Source: Acidimicrobiaceae bacterium
GTDB lineage: Bacteria; Actinomycetota; Acidimicrobiia; Acidimicrobiales; Aldehydirespiratoraceae
Reading direction: 5' to 3'
Assembly (NCBI GenBank): GCA_009842325.1
Contig: VYFQ01000035.1
Span: 1-64,000, forward strand
DNA length: 64,000 bases
Positions 54,252-63,672 of the stretch are shown here, piece after piece (position 1 is the stretch's first letter; the number at the start of each line of letters is the position of its first letter). The translations under genes and the position numbers were made by a program. The notes under the pieces were generated by a model. The model made no database searches, was not told the origin of the DNA, and saw nothing but the letters and a program-made list of their open reading frames with translations.

Positions 54252-55046
54252 ATGCCAGGTTCAGGTTCGCGCAGCGGCGTCAGCTACGACGCCCGGGGGC
54301 TGGTCGAACCCCATGCCGACATGCCCACCAACATCGAGGTCGATGGGGGCCGGGCCCGCTTCGACGCGGCCGATCTGACCATCCGGCAGATCAACATGGC
54401 GCTGCGCAAGCTCATCTACAACGACGGCGTCACCGACGTGACCGTGCTCAACCCGTCGTCCAAGCACTCGCTGGCAGTGGGCATCCTCAAGCGCTGCCGG
54501 ATCCACTTCGAGGGCAGCCCCGGCTGGTTCGCCTGCGGGCTCATCGACGGTCCCGAGGTGACCATCAACGGCCGGGTGGGTTGGTCGGTGGCCGAGAACA
54601 TGATGTCCGGAGTGGTGACCATCGAACGCAGCGCGGGGTCGCTCACCGGAGCGGCCATCCGCGGCGGCGACCTCATCGTCAAGGGCGACGTCGGGGCCCG
54701 CACCGGCATCGACCAGAAGGGCGGCACCATCATCGTCACGGGTGACGTCGGCATCAATACCGGCTTCATGATGCAGCGGGGCCGCCAGATCATCTGCGGC
54801 AACGCCGGCATGAACCTCGGTGACTCGATGTACGACGGCGCCATCTACGTGGCCGGCAAGGTGCGCTCCCTAGGCGTGGACTGCGTGCCCGGCGAGTGGG
54901 ACGATGCCGACACCGAGTTGATCGAGCGCAAGTTCCGCATCCACGGTCTCGGCGACCCGCCCGAGTTCCAGAAGTTCGTGTGCGGCAAGCAGCTCCACAA
55001 CTACGACGCGCTGGAGCCCTCCGAGCGCAAGCTCGTCATTCACTAG
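54252..55046 (+). CDS. GltB3-like GXGXG subunit (GlxC/MgsB-like)
   Basis: 264 residues. The right-handed beta-helix of the glutamate-synthase alpha C-terminal domain is seen in GGDLIVKGDVGARTGIDQKGG, GGTIIVTGDVGINTG and GRQIICGNAGMNLG-type coils. It has no catalytic residues of its own; in GltB this domain is structural. It lies 32 bp after the amidotransferase and 11 bp before the FMN subunit. Confidence 0.9.
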   Translation: MPGSGSRSGVSYDARGLVEPHADMPTNIEVDGGRARFDAADLTIRQINMALRKLIYNDGVTDVTVLNPSSKHSLAVGILKRCRIHFEGSPGWFACGLIDGPEVTINGRVGWSVAENMMSGVVTIERSAGSLTGAAIRGGDLIVKGDVGARTGIDQKGGTIIVTGDVGINTGFMMQRGRQIICGNAGMNLGDSMYDGAIYVAGKVRSLGVDCVPGEWDDADTELIERKFRIHGLGDPPEFQKFVCGKQLHNYDALEPSERKLVIH

Positions 55047-55057
55047 GGGAATTTGTC

Positions 55058-56452
55058 ATGACCGAAGTCAACAAGAGCACAGACGTCCTCGGCAAGAGCC
55101 GGATCTTCACTCCGGAGGTCATCAACGACATCCATGTCAAGTCCGAACTGGGCCGCTACCGGATGCGGGGCTTCTCGATCTTCAAGAAGATCCCCCACTG
55201 GGACGAGCTGGTGTTCCTGCCCGGAACGCTCACCCGGTTCGTGATCGAGGGCTATCGAGAGAAGTGCGATACCAAGACGGTGATCGGCTCGCGCTTCGCG
55301 GCCAAGCCCCTGGAGCTCGAGGTCCCGGTGTACATCACCGGCATGAGCTTCGGCGCGCTGTCGCTTGAGGCCAAGATGGCGCTGGCCAAGGGCGCCTCCA
55401 TGGCCGGCACGGCCACATGCTCGGGCGAGGGCGGCATGATCCCGCCGGAGCGCGACCTGTCCACCAAGTGGTACTACCAGATCATCCAGAGCCGCTACGG
55501 CTTCAATCCGCATCATCTGATGCTGGCCGACGCGGTGGAATTCTTCATCGGTCAGGGCTGCAAGGTCGGACTGGGCGGTCACCTCATGGGCCAGAAGGTC
55601 ACCGAGCAGGTGGCCGAGATGCGCTCGCTACCCGCGGGCATCGACCAGCGCTCTCCGGCCCGGCATCCCGACTGGCTCGGACCCGACGACCTGTCGCTGA
55701 AGATCCAGGAGGTGCGCGAGGCCACCGACTACCAGATCCCGATCCAGCTCAAGCTGGGCTCGGCCCGGGTCTACGACGACGTGCGCATGGCAGCCAAGTG
55801 CGGCCCCGACGTGATCTATCTCGACGGCGCCGAGGGCGGTACCGGCGCGGGCCCCCACCTCGCCACCGAGGAGACCGGCATCCCGCTGATGGCGGCCATC
55901 CCCGAGGCCCGCCGGGCCCTCGAGGACGTGGGCCTGGCCGACGACATCGACCTGGTGGTCGCGGGCGGCATCCGCAACGGCGGCGACGTGGCCAAGTGCC
56001 TGGCCCTCGGGGCCAACGCGGTCGCACTGGGCACCGCCGCTCTGATGGCGCTCAACTGCAACAAGGAGATCCCCGGGGTCACAGACTATGAGGGCACCAT
56101 CGGCGTCCCCGCGGGCGAGTGCTACCACTGCCACACGGGTCGCTGCCCGGTCGGCGTGGCCACCCAGGACGTCGAATTGCGCAAGCGTCTCGACGTCGAC
56201 GAGGCCGCCCTGCGGGTCTACAACTTCCTGATCACCCTGACCATGGAAGTGCAGATGCTGGCCCGGGCTTGCGGCAAGACCGACATCCACTCGCTGGAGC
56301 CCGAGGACCTGGCCGCCCTGACCCACGAGGCCGCGGCCATGGCCAAGGTGCCGCTGGCCGGGACCAACTACATCCCCGGCGTCACCGAGGAGCGGACGCT
56401 GCAGGAGATACGCGACTTGTTCGACAAGCATGTAATCGACGGAGGCGTGTGA
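55058..56452 (+). CDS. Glutamate-synthase central/FMN domain (GlxD/MgsC-like)
   Basis: 464 residues from ATG 55058 (AGGGGAA upstream). The FMN-binding barrel has PVYITGMSFGALSLEAK, IQLKLGSARVYDD, IYLDGAEGGTGAGP and VVAGGIRNGGDVAK. The [3Fe-4S] motif is CYHCHTGRCPVGVATQ, with its three Cys. It uses glutamine or a methylamide as donor and 2-oxoglutarate as acceptor. As separate GltB2-type subunits are also in GlxD/MgsC, the true amine is undetermined. Confidence 0.9.
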   Translation: MTEVNKSTDVLGKSRIFTPEVINDIHVKSELGRYRMRGFSIFKKIPHWDELVFLPGTLTRFVIEGYREKCDTKTVIGSRFAAKPLELEVPVYITGMSFGALSLEAKMALAKGASMAGTATCSGEGGMIPPERDLSTKWYYQIIQSRYGFNPHHLMLADAVEFFIGQGCKVGLGGHLMGQKVTEQVAEMRSLPAGIDQRSPARHPDWLGPDDLSLKIQEVREATDYQIPIQLKLGSARVYDDVRMAAKCGPDVIYLDGAEGGTGAGPHLATEETGIPLMAAIPEARRALEDVGLADDIDLVVAGGIRNGGDVAKCLALGANAVALGTAALMALNCNKEIPGVTDYEGTIGVPAGECYHCHTGRCPVGVATQDVELRKRLDVDEAALRVYNFLITLTMEVQMLARACGKTDIHSLEPEDLAALTHEAAAMAKVPLAGTNYIPGVTEERTLQEIRDLFDKHVIDGGV

Positions 56453-56453
56453 A

Positions 56454-56909
56454 ATGGCTGGATCGGCGAGTACGGGCGAGAGCCCGCGCGAGACCCGCAC
56501 GGTTGCCATCGATGCAGAGGTCCTGGCAGGGAAGCGTTTCGCGTACCAGGAGGACATGTCCCTGGTGGAGGACATCGACCTGCTGGCAGCCACCCCAGGC
56601 CCCGACATCAACTGGCTCGAGGACATCACGCTGCTGGAGGAGGACGGGGTCCCTGCGGTGTTCGACCGCTACTCGAACTCGTTCCTCAAGATCTACTTCG
56701 ACATCCCCGCAGGGCGCGAGGACGAGATCGCCCGCAAGGTGCTTGTCAAGCACCTCACCGAGGGCAACTCGTACGGCATCACCCTCAAGGACATCCATTG
56801 CAAGTTCCCGCAGGTCGAGCTGGGTCCATGGGTCGAGGACTCACCGATTGTGGGCACCGACTGGAAGCAGCCGGTGCTGGAGGGTTGGACCGCCCCCGCT
56901 GGCCACTGA
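56454..56909 (+). CDS. Unrecognised small protein of the glnT-type operon
   Basis: 151 residues, not recognised. An acidic N-terminal half (EDMSLVEDIDLL, EDITLLEEDG) is followed by a likely alpha/beta domain (SFLKIYFDIPAG, EIARKVLVKHL, SYGITLKDIHCKFP). It has one Cys and no zinc motif, so it does not match the SoxD/MgdB subunit expected here. ATG 56454 follows GGAGG and lies 1 bp beyond the previous stop, so coupling is likely. The FAD oxidoreductase follows after 41 bp. A role as its subunit or a regulator is inferred only from position. Confidence 0.8.
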   Translation: MAGSASTGESPRETRTVAIDAEVLAGKRFAYQEDMSLVEDIDLLAATPGPDINWLEDITLLEEDGVPAVFDRYSNSFLKIYFDIPAGREDEIARKVLVKHLTEGNSYGITLKDIHCKFPQVELGPWVEDSPIVGTDWKQPVLEGWTAPAGH

Positions 56910-56950
56910 GCAGCCGGTGGGAGGTCAAGTAGGCGAGGAGGGCATCGCGA

Positions 56951-58282
56951 ATGGGACTTCCTAGCGCGGCGCGCTATGTGATCATCGGCGCCGGCATACA
57001 CGGTCTGTCGACCGCTTGGAGCCTGGCCCGGGACCTGAAATCGTCCGGCCGCGGGTCGGGCGACGATGTCGTCGTGATCGACAAGACGGGTGTCGGCGCG
57101 GGAGCGTCGGGCATCGCCTGCGGCGTCGTGCGCAACAACTACTTCCAGCCGGCCATGCGCGAGCTGATGGCCCATTGCGTCGACGTCTGGGAGAGCGATC
57201 CGGAGGCTTTCTCCTACCATCCGGTCGGCTACCTGCAGATAAGCCACGAGGCCATGCGGTCCGACGTGGCCTCGATCCACGAGCAGCAGAAGGCCATCGG
57301 CTACTCGTCTACGTTCATCGAGGGTGCCACCGAGTCGGCTCGCTACATGCGCGGGATCTTCGATGACTGGCAGGCTCGGGGTGTCACCAGCGTGCTGCAC
57401 GAGCACCGCGGCGGCTACGCCAACAACATGGCGTCGCTCAAGGGGCTGCTCCAGAAGGCCGAGGCCCAGGGAGTTGCCGTGGTGGGCGGGGTCACCGTGA
57501 ACGGCTTCGACCGCGACGCCTCCGGTGCGGTCACCGCAGTGCTCACCGACCAGGGTCCCGTCGCCTGCGAGCAGGTGGTGGTGGCGGTAGGTCCGTGGGT
57601 GCAGCAGATATGGGCCATGCTCGATCTGCCGTTCAGCGTCGACGTGCTCGGCGGCGACGGCCGCCTCCATCACCGGCCCACCTGGACATACATGTGCCTG
57701 CAGGAGGGCACTCTCGCCGTCGATCCCGGCTACCTCACCGACAACGACGGCAACATGCCGCCCGTGGTCCACATCGACACCGACGCCCCGCTCTACGACA
57801 CCGATGGGCTGGTCACCGAAGGCCCGTGGGGCATCTACTACAAGCCCGACTTCAGCTTCGGCGGCGTGCAGGGCGGCTACATGCCCTACGTCGTGGACAA
57901 GCCGGCGGACGAGGTGGCCGTCGACCCCTACGGGCCCGACTCCCCCGACTTCATCGTGGGCGAGGACTTCTACCGCACGTGGACCGCGGCGCTGGCCCAC
58001 TGCCAGAGGCGTTTCGAGGGCAAGTCGCATCTCATGAGCACCGAGCCCTCAGGCGGTATCGGCAGCTTCTCGCCCGACAACTTCCCGGTGTTCGACACGT
58101 TCTGCGACAACGTCTACTTCATCGCCGACTCCAACCACGGCTACAAGATGATCGGCGTCGGCACGCTCGTGGCCTCCGAACTGCTGGGCGAGCCCCAGGG
58201 GCTGCTGGAGCCGTTCCGGTGGTCGCGCTACGCCGAGGGCAAGCTCCACCCGGTAAGCAACTCGCCCTACCCCTGGAGCTGA
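56951..58282 (+). CDS. FAD-dependent oxidoreductase, SoxB/MgdA-like
   Basis: 443 residues of the DAO fold. The FAD motif is VIIGAGIHGLSTAWSLARD (9-27), followed by VVVIDKTGVGAGASGIACGVVRN, which resembles the SoxB pattern. PSGGIGSFSPDNFPVFD and NHGYKMIGVGTLVASELL lie at the C-terminal FAD site. The enzyme probably oxidises an N-methyl or secondary amino acid such as sarcosine or N-methylglutamate. The SoxA, SoxD and SoxG partners are not in the window. Confidence 0.85.
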   Translation: MGLPSAARYVIIGAGIHGLSTAWSLARDLKSSGRGSGDDVVVIDKTGVGAGASGIACGVVRNNYFQPAMRELMAHCVDVWESDPEAFSYHPVGYLQISHEAMRSDVASIHEQQKAIGYSSTFIEGATESARYMRGIFDDWQARGVTSVLHEHRGGYANNMASLKGLLQKAEAQGVAVVGGVTVNGFDRDASGAVTAVLTDQGPVACEQVVVAVGPWVQQIWAMLDLPFSVDVLGGDGRLHHRPTWTYMCLQEGTLAVDPGYLTDNDGNMPPVVHIDTDAPLYDTDGLVTEGPWGIYYKPDFSFGGVQGGYMPYVVDKPADEVAVDPYGPDSPDFIVGEDFYRTWTAALAHCQRRFEGKSHLMSTEPSGGIGSFSPDNFPVFDTFCDNVYFIADSNHGYKMIGVGTLVASELLGEPQGLLEPFRWSRYAEGKLHPVSNSPYPWS

Positions 58283-58294
58283 GTCCGCCCGGTT

Positions 58295-58322
58295 CCGCTA
58301 CGTGCCGATTGGCACGCAGCGG
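58295..58322 (+). terminator. Hairpin after the FAD oxidoreductase gene
   Basis: CCGCT-A-CGTGCC pairs with GGCACG-C-AGCGG around a GATT loop, an 11-bp stem interrupted by one A-C mismatch, 12 nt after the stop. No U-run follows. Its position suits termination of the glnT-type operon before the DUF2236 gene, whose ATG lies 50 nt beyond. Confidence 0.6.
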
Positions 58323-58372
58323 TTACGCTTCACGAGGTTGTGTAGGTGCAACTTCGGAAAGGCGCGTCCTAG

Positions 58373-59608
58373 ATGGTGCAGGATGATCGGGAAGGCAGGT
58401 CCAGCACCGAAGCGTCTGAAGCCGCTGCTCCATTAGCAATACCGTCCGACTACATCGCGTCCTACGAACGGGCCCGGGCCGTGGATCCTGAGAGGGCCAG
58501 AAACTACATCGTCCACACGATGATCGGGGACCCGGTTTGTGACGACATGATGGCGCAACTCGCTGGGGTTCCATTGCGGGACGCGGACCGGCTCATCCGG
58601 GCGGCCATCGAGGATCCCGATGACCCCGCGCTGAAGGATGCTCCGGCCACCGTGCACGCCTTCATCGAGGAGTTGGAGACCGTTCCGGACTGGGTCGACT
58701 TCGATGCCTTCAGGGGTGGCATTCGCGCCTTCCACCGGGACTCGTCGGCGTGCCTGGCCGCGATGCTGGGCGGCGTGCTGGTCGAGGGGTTCTCGACCAC
58801 CATCGCCAAGTCCTTCTTCATCACCGGAAGGCTGCGCGACCAGGGAGTGAGGCGCCTGCGGCAGAACAACCGCCACATGATCGAGATACTGCTCCCAGGG
58901 GGTTTGGAGACTCGCGGCGACGGCTGGAGGCTCTCGGTGCGGATCCGGCTGGTGCACGCCAAGGTCAGGCAGCTGTTCAACGGTTCCGATGAATGGGACA
59001 CCGACGCGGGGGGTGAGCCGCTCAGCGCAGCCCAAGTCGGCTACGCGCTCACCGCCTTCTCGGCGAGGATGCTGCAGCACATGAAGAGCCTCGGCGCCTC
59101 CTACGACGACAGCGAGCGCGACGGCTTCATGGCAGTCTGGCGGTACTCGGGTCATCTGATGGGGATCCCCGAGACGATCCTGTACCGCGACTACGACGAT
59201 GCCTTGGAGCTCTTCAGGATTGGCGGGTTGTGCGAGCCCGACCCCGGCGAGGAGTCGGTCGCCCTGGCCAACTCGCTGGTGAACTCCGCCCCGTTGGTGG
59301 CAGGAATAACTGACCCGGATGCTCGCCGCAAACTCGCCAAGTACGTTTTCCTGGTGTCGCGGGCCATGATCGGCAAGTCGATGGCCGACCAGCTGCAGTA
59401 CCCGCCCAATCGCACCTTCGGCGTGCTGCCGTGGTTCCGCTTTCAGCGGCACTACCACCAGTTCCTGAGGAAGCGTCTACCGAAGCTGACCCGGGAGTCG
59501 AACTTCGCAGCGTTCAACACGCTCCTGGATGTGTCGGCCCTCCAGGACCTGGACATCGACTACAAGCTGCCCGACCACGTGTACGCCGAGGAGTCCCGCT
59601 GGTGGTGA
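58373..59608 (+). CDS. DUF2236/MpaB-like oxygenase-family protein
   Basis: 411 residues. The DUF2236 family (mycophenolic-acid B and latex-clearing-protein relatives) shows in SVRIRLVHAKVRQLF (R and H probable haem contacts), YALTAFSARMLQH, and GFMAVWRYSGHLMGIPE. These proteins bind haem b through conserved His and Arg, and some oxygenate. No signal peptide is present, so it is cytosolic, unlike Lcp rubber oxygenases. ATG 58373 has GGAAAGG 10 nt upstream. It converges with the histidine kinase gene, 4 bp apart. Confidence 0.85.
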   Translation: MVQDDREGRSSTEASEAAAPLAIPSDYIASYERARAVDPERARNYIVHTMIGDPVCDDMMAQLAGVPLRDADRLIRAAIEDPDDPALKDAPATVHAFIEELETVPDWVDFDAFRGGIRAFHRDSSACLAAMLGGVLVEGFSTTIAKSFFITGRLRDQGVRRLRQNNRHMIEILLPGGLETRGDGWRLSVRIRLVHAKVRQLFNGSDEWDTDAGGEPLSAAQVGYALTAFSARMLQHMKSLGASYDDSERDGFMAVWRYSGHLMGIPETILYRDYDDALELFRIGGLCEPDPGEESVALANSLVNSAPLVAGITDPDARRKLAKYVFLVSRAMIGKSMADQLQYPPNRTFGVLPWFRFQRHYHQFLRKRLPKLTRESNFAAFNTLLDVSALQDLDIDYKLPDHVYAEESRWW

Positions 59609-59612
59609 GGGC

Positions 59613-61964
59613 TTAGACCCAGGAGTCGCCCGCGTCGGCCTGCTCAGCCTCCAGTGGCGCCTCAACCGGCAGGGTGATGCACATCTCGGTGTACTCGCCG
59701 GGCTCGGACTCGACTGCGATGTTGCCGCCGTGACGGCGAACGATATCGCTGGAGATGGACAGGCCGAGGCCGGTGCCCTGGTTGGTCGGCTTGGTGGTGA
59801 AGAAGGGGTTGAAGATCTTCTCGATCACATCGGGGGGCATGCCCGTGCCGTTGTCACGGATGCGGACCTCGATGTGATCGTTGGACCGCGTCGTGGAGAG
59901 CCACAGTGTCGGCTGGAAGCCGGCGTTGCCGGCCGCGATCTCGGCGCGGTGGCGGTCGTTGGTGGCGTGGCCCGCGTTGGTCACCATGTTCAGGAACACC
60001 CGCCCCAGGTCCTGGGCGATCACCTTGAGCGAGCCCACATCCGGGTCGAAGTCCTGCTGAATGTCGAGCTGGAAGTCCGAGTCCAGCGCCCGGGCGCTGT
60101 GGAATGACAGCTGGGCGTGCTGCTCCAGCAGCCCATTGATGTCGGTCAGCTGCCACTCGCCGGAGTCGCGTCCCATCATCAGCATGTCGCGCACGATGCG
60201 GTCGGCCCGTTCGCCGTGGGAGCGGATGCGTTCGATGTTGCCGGTCAGATCGCTCGCTATCTCGTTGACATAGTCCTTGTTGTCGTCGCTGATGTTGTCA
60301 CCGATGTCCTCCAGCAGCTCCTTGAGCTCGTCGATGAGCTCTTCGGAGGCCTCGGCGAAGTTCTTCACGAAATTCAAGGGGTTCTTGATCTCATGGGCGA
60401 CGCCTGCAGTGAGCTCACCCAGAGCGGCCAGCTTCTCCCGCGTGACGATCTGGTCCTGGGCCTTCTGCAGCTCGGCCAGGACCCCCTCAAGCTGCTCGTT
60501 CTTGCCCTGCAGCTCCGAGGCCAGCTGCTCGACCAGGTTGAGGCGCTGGACCTCCAGGGCGTGGCGCCGGAACACCTCCAATGTCGCGGCCATGTCCGCG
60601 ACCTCGTCCCGGCCGGTGATCGGGACGGTCACCTCTAGATCGCCGCCGGCCATGCGCCGCATCCAGTCCGACAGCAGGGCGATGCGCCGCACCAGGGCCT
60701 TGCCCACGAAGAACCAGATGATGAACAGGGCGCCCACGATGCTGGCCGCGCTGAGCGCCAGCAGCAGCGTGCGGGCGGTGATAATGGCCTGCTCCGACGC
60801 GGCGGCGGCCTCCGCGGCCCGGTCCCGGGACGCGTTCACCAGGCTGTCGACCTCGGAGACGAGCGTGACGGAGAGCTGGCTGTTCTGGTCCAGGAGCTCC
60901 TGGTGGTGCTGGATGATCGTGAAGTCGCTGGCCGCGAGGTCGAACGAGTTCTCCGGGCCGAGTCCCAGCTCCCGCAGGCGGGAGAAGATCGGGGCCGCGT
61001 CGGCATGGAACTGCGTTCCCTGCAGAGTCAGGAGGTTCCTGTCGATCCGGCCGGCAGCCGCTTCGAAGCGCTCCCGCAGCGGCTCCAGCAGGCTCTGATC
61101 GTCCAGGGCGAAGGCGCTGGCCAGGAGGTCGGAGGTGATGTTGGCATCGGCCTCGAGCTCGGCCAGGCGCCGGTACCGGAAGACCTCGTCCTCCGAGAAG
61201 TGCTCGGATCGGGGAGCCGGGGACGTATCGAGCTCGGAGTGGCCGGTGAGGGTGTAGAAGAGCTGGTCGTCCAGGGCAGGGACCAGGACATCGCTCACCT
61301 GGGCCCTCAGGTTCACGAGCTCCGCCTGCTGCACCGTTCGCTGCTCGGTGATGTCGAACCTCTCGGAGACCTCGCGCCGGATCTCGGCGATGTTGGCGAT
61401 CAGCGTGTCGGCACTCTCGCGGATGCGGGCCACGCTGGCGTCGTCGCTGTCGCTCTGCTCCAGGACTGCCATCCGCTCCTCGAACTGGAGAACGGTCTGG
61501 TCTATCTGCTGGCTCTGCTGGAAGAGCTCCATGGGGTTGACCGCAGCGGCCAGGCTGGGCGCGGCGTTGGCGAGGACCCCGCCGTACTGCGCGACGCCGA
61601 ACGCGGCGACCAGTTCGGGAACGCTTCCCTCGTTGACCCGCTTCTGGACGTCGCCCACGCGGTTGAACGAGAACCACCCGACCAGGCTGGCGGCCAGCGT
61701 CATGGCCACCGCTCCGCCGATGCCCACGTAGAGCTTGGTGGAGATCCGGGACCAGAACCCGAGCGAAGGTTTCATCGCGTCATCGGCGGGCGCGTCGTCG
61801 ATCGACGACTGGTCCGCGTCACCGGCTACCGGTTCGTCGGGAGTTGGCGCGGCAACGTCGTCCACCGGTTCGTCGGGAGTCTGTGCGGCGGCGCCCTCCA
61901 GCGGTTCGTCGGGCAACGGAGTCACGGACTCGTCCGCCGCCGGGTCGTCGAGCGGAGAACTCAC
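59613..61964 (-). CDS. Membrane sensor histidine kinase
   Basis: 783 residues from GTG 61964, overlapping the binding-protein stop. The N-terminal cytoplasmic part (1-65) has TPDEPV repeats. TM1 is about 79-100, followed by a roughly 295-residue extracytoplasmic helical domain (TorS/4-helix-bundle-like), TM2 about 396-420, HAMP, and a coiled coil. The H-box is [17 protein letters not shown] (His about 524); N, G1 ([10 protein letters not shown]) and G2 (GTGLGLSIS) boxes follow. No receiver domain is present. Gene pairing with a LivJ-type protein suggests that protein presents the ligand, as TorT does for TorS. Confidence 0.93.
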   Translation of the reverse strand: MSSPLDDPAADESVTPLPDEPLEGAAAQTPDEPVDDVAAPTPDEPVAGDADQSSIDDAPADDAMKPSLGFWSRISTKLYVGIGGAVAMTLAASLVGWFSFNRVGDVQKRVNEGSVPELVAAFGVAQYGGVLANAAPSLAAAVNPMELFQQSQQIDQTVLQFEERMAVLEQSDSDDASVARIRESADTLIANIAEIRREVSERFDITEQRTVQQAELVNLRAQVSDVLVPALDDQLFYTLTGHSELDTSPAPRSEHFSEDEVFRYRRLAELEADANITSDLLASAFALDDQSLLEPLRERFEAAAGRIDRNLLTLQGTQFHADAAPIFSRLRELGLGPENSFDLAASDFTIIQHHQELLDQNSQLSVTLVSEVDSLVNASRDRAAEAAAASEQAIITARTLLLALSAASIVGALFIIWFFVGKALVRRIALLSDWMRRMAGGDLEVTVPITGRDEVADMAATLEVFRRHALEVQRLNLVEQLASELQGKNEQLEGVLAELQKAQDQIVTREKLAALGELTAGVAHEIKNPLNFVKNFAEASEELIDELKELLEDIGDNISDDNKDYVNEIASDLTGNIERIRSHGERADRIVRDMLMMGRDSGEWQLTDINGLLEQHAQLSFHSARALDSDFQLDIQQDFDPDVGSLKVIAQDLGRVFLNMVTNAGHATNDRHRAEIAAGNAGFQPTLWLSTTRSNDHIEVRIRDNGTGMPPDVIEKIFNPFFTTKPTNQGTGLGLSISSDIVRRHGGNIAVESEPGEYTEMCITLPVEAPLEAEQADAGDSWV

Positions 61965-63238
61965 CGGGTCACCCAGAGAACGGTCTCGTGCAGGGTGTGG
62001 ACCGGGTGGTACCTGCCGTCGGAGCCGATCACTGTCAGGAACACCTCGTCGGAGCCCTGGTTGTCGCCGTCGCCGAATTGAAGCTTGAACCCGTCTATGT
62101 CGAAGTCGCCGCGGTCGATCAACTGGTCGAGCAGGCAGGACCGGTCGACCTCCGCCCCGCACTCCTGGAGAGCCGCGATCACCATCCGTCCCGCCAGATA
62201 GCCCTCCAGCGACACGAACCCGGGCTCCGCCTCCGGATCGTGGCTGGCCAGGGCGTCCAGGTACGACAGGACGACGGGCAGGGAGTCATCCTCCGGGAAC
62301 GGGACGACCTGGGTCACCAGCACCCCTGCGCCGTCGGGCCCGAGTTCCTGGGCCAGGGCGTTGCTGCCCACGAAGGAGACCGTCATGAAGACCGCGTCCA
62401 TGCCCGTGCGGCGGGCCCACAGGATGAGCCTCGCGACCGGCTCGTAGGCGCCAATCATGATCACCGCTTCGGGGTCGCCCTGCCGCAGGTCGAGCAGGGC
62501 CGTCTTCACCGCGGTGGTGTTGCGGGGGTAGATACCGATCGAGGTGAGCTCCATGTCCCGTCGCTCGAGCGCCGCGACCGTGCCCCGGAACCCGGCCCGG
62601 CCGAAGGAGTCGTTCTGGTACATGACGCTGATCCGGGTGATCCCGAGGTCCTCCGTGAGACGGGCCACCATCTCCTCGGTCTCCTGGTTGTAGGAGGCTC
62701 GCAGGTTGATGATGTTGTCCCACTCGTCGTCGCGGAGGAAGGCGGCGCCGGTGAAGGGTGCGATGTAGGGAACCCCTGCGTTGCGGGCGATCGGGGTGGC
62801 GGAGCGCGAGGTCGGGGTGCCCACCGCGCCTATCAGCGCGAACACCTGCTCCTGCTCGATGAGATGGCGCGTCATCACTATCGCGTCCTCGGGCTCGTAC
62901 GCGTCGTCGAGGGACTGCAGTTCGAGGACGCGCCCGTGAACGCCTCCGGCCGCGTTCACCTCGTCGAACGCGGCCAGGATCCCCAGCCTCATGTTCCTGC
63001 CCAGTTCCTTGGCCGGTCCGCTGAGCGCGGCAGACTGCCCGAACAGGATCCGCTCCTCGGTCAGGCCCAGCGAGTCTCCATCCGGCTCGGCGACGGGTTG
63101 GACCGATACCGATTCGTTGATGTCCGGGGTGTCCGCGGTTTCTCCATCGCTGCTGCACGCCCCGAGCAACACCGCAACCGCCACCGCCGACCATCCGCCG
63201 GCAGTCCATCGGCGACGCGGCCCGCGGTGGTGGGTCAT
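61961..63238 (-). CDS. LivJ-type substrate-binding lipoprotein, probably a sensor partner
   Basis: 425 residues. The signal peptide ends LLGAC (Cys28). The Peripla_BP_6 domain starts at about 64 (RILFGQSAALSGPAKELG), with IGAVGTPTSRSATPIARNAG and VSVMYQNDSFGRAGF-type segments typical of amide/amino-acid receptors. It overlaps the kinase gene by 4 nt and lies 1 bp after the RsbW-like gene, with no permease gene nearby. It thus probably serves ligand sensing rather than transport, an inference from context. Confidence 0.9.
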   Translation of the reverse strand: MTHHRGPRRRWTAGGWSAVAVAVLLGACSSDGETADTPDINESVSVQPVAEPDGDSLGLTEERILFGQSAALSGPAKELGRNMRLGILAAFDEVNAAGGVHGRVLELQSLDDAYEPEDAIVMTRHLIEQEQVFALIGAVGTPTSRSATPIARNAGVPYIAPFTGAAFLRDDEWDNIINLRASYNQETEEMVARLTEDLGITRISVMYQNDSFGRAGFRGTVAALERRDMELTSIGIYPRNTTAVKTALLDLRQGDPEAVIMIGAYEPVARLILWARRTGMDAVFMTVSFVGSNALAQELGPDGAGVLVTQVVPFPEDDSLPVVLSYLDALASHDPEAEPGFVSLEGYLAGRMVIAALQECGAEVDRSCLLDQLIDRGDFDIDGFKLQFGDGDNQGSDEVFLTVIGSDGRYHPVHTLHETVLWVTR

Positions 63239-63239
63239 C

Positions 63240-63665
63240 TCACTTGCGGGCGACGATCTTCAGGCGGTTCTTCCCCGATTCCCTGCAGTACTCCACATCG
63301 TCCATCAGGGTCTTGGTGAAGTGCACGCCCAGACCGCCGATCGGCCGGTCCTCTATCGAAGACGTCAGGTCCGGCTCGGGTGCCTCGGTCAGGGGATCGA
63401 ACGGGATGCCGTCGTCGATGATCTCGATGACGATGTCCTCCTGGAGAGAGGTCACTTCTACCTCGACATCGCCGGGCCCGCCCTCGTGGGAATAGTCCAC
63501 GACGTTCTGGGCCAGCTCGTCGATCACCAGGCTGACCCGGAACGTCAGCTCGCCGGACCAGCCGTCCCGTTCACCGAGTGCCTCGACGGCCGCGACCAGC
63601 TCCGGCAGCTCCTCGTAACTGGAGCGGACCTGTTCGCCGTCGGTGTTGGTGGTCAGGAACAGCAT
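63240..63665 (-). CDS. RsbW-like anti-sigma/serine kinase ATPase
   Basis: 141 residues from ATG 63665. A GHKL ATPase of the RsbW/SpoIIAB type, with the N-box VIDELAQNVVDYSHEG, G1 IDDGIPFDP and G2-like GGLGVHFTKTLMDDVEY. Such proteins bind a sigma factor or phosphorylate an antagonist on Ser; neither is in the window. It lies 1-7 bp from its neighbours in a four-gene series. Its partner may lie beyond the right edge. Confidence 0.88.
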   Translation of the reverse strand: MLFLTTNTDGEQVRSSYEELPELVAAVEALGERDGWSGELTFRVSLVIDELAQNVVDYSHEGGPGDVEVEVTSLQEDIVIEIIDDGIPFDPLTEAPEPDLTSSIEDRPIGGLGVHFTKTLMDDVEYCRESGKNRLKIVARK

Positions 63666-63672
63666 GGCGCGG

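Noticed and set aside
56454-56909. SoxD/MgdB zinc subunit
   Set aside because: The protein has a single Cys and none of the paired Cys/His of SoxD.
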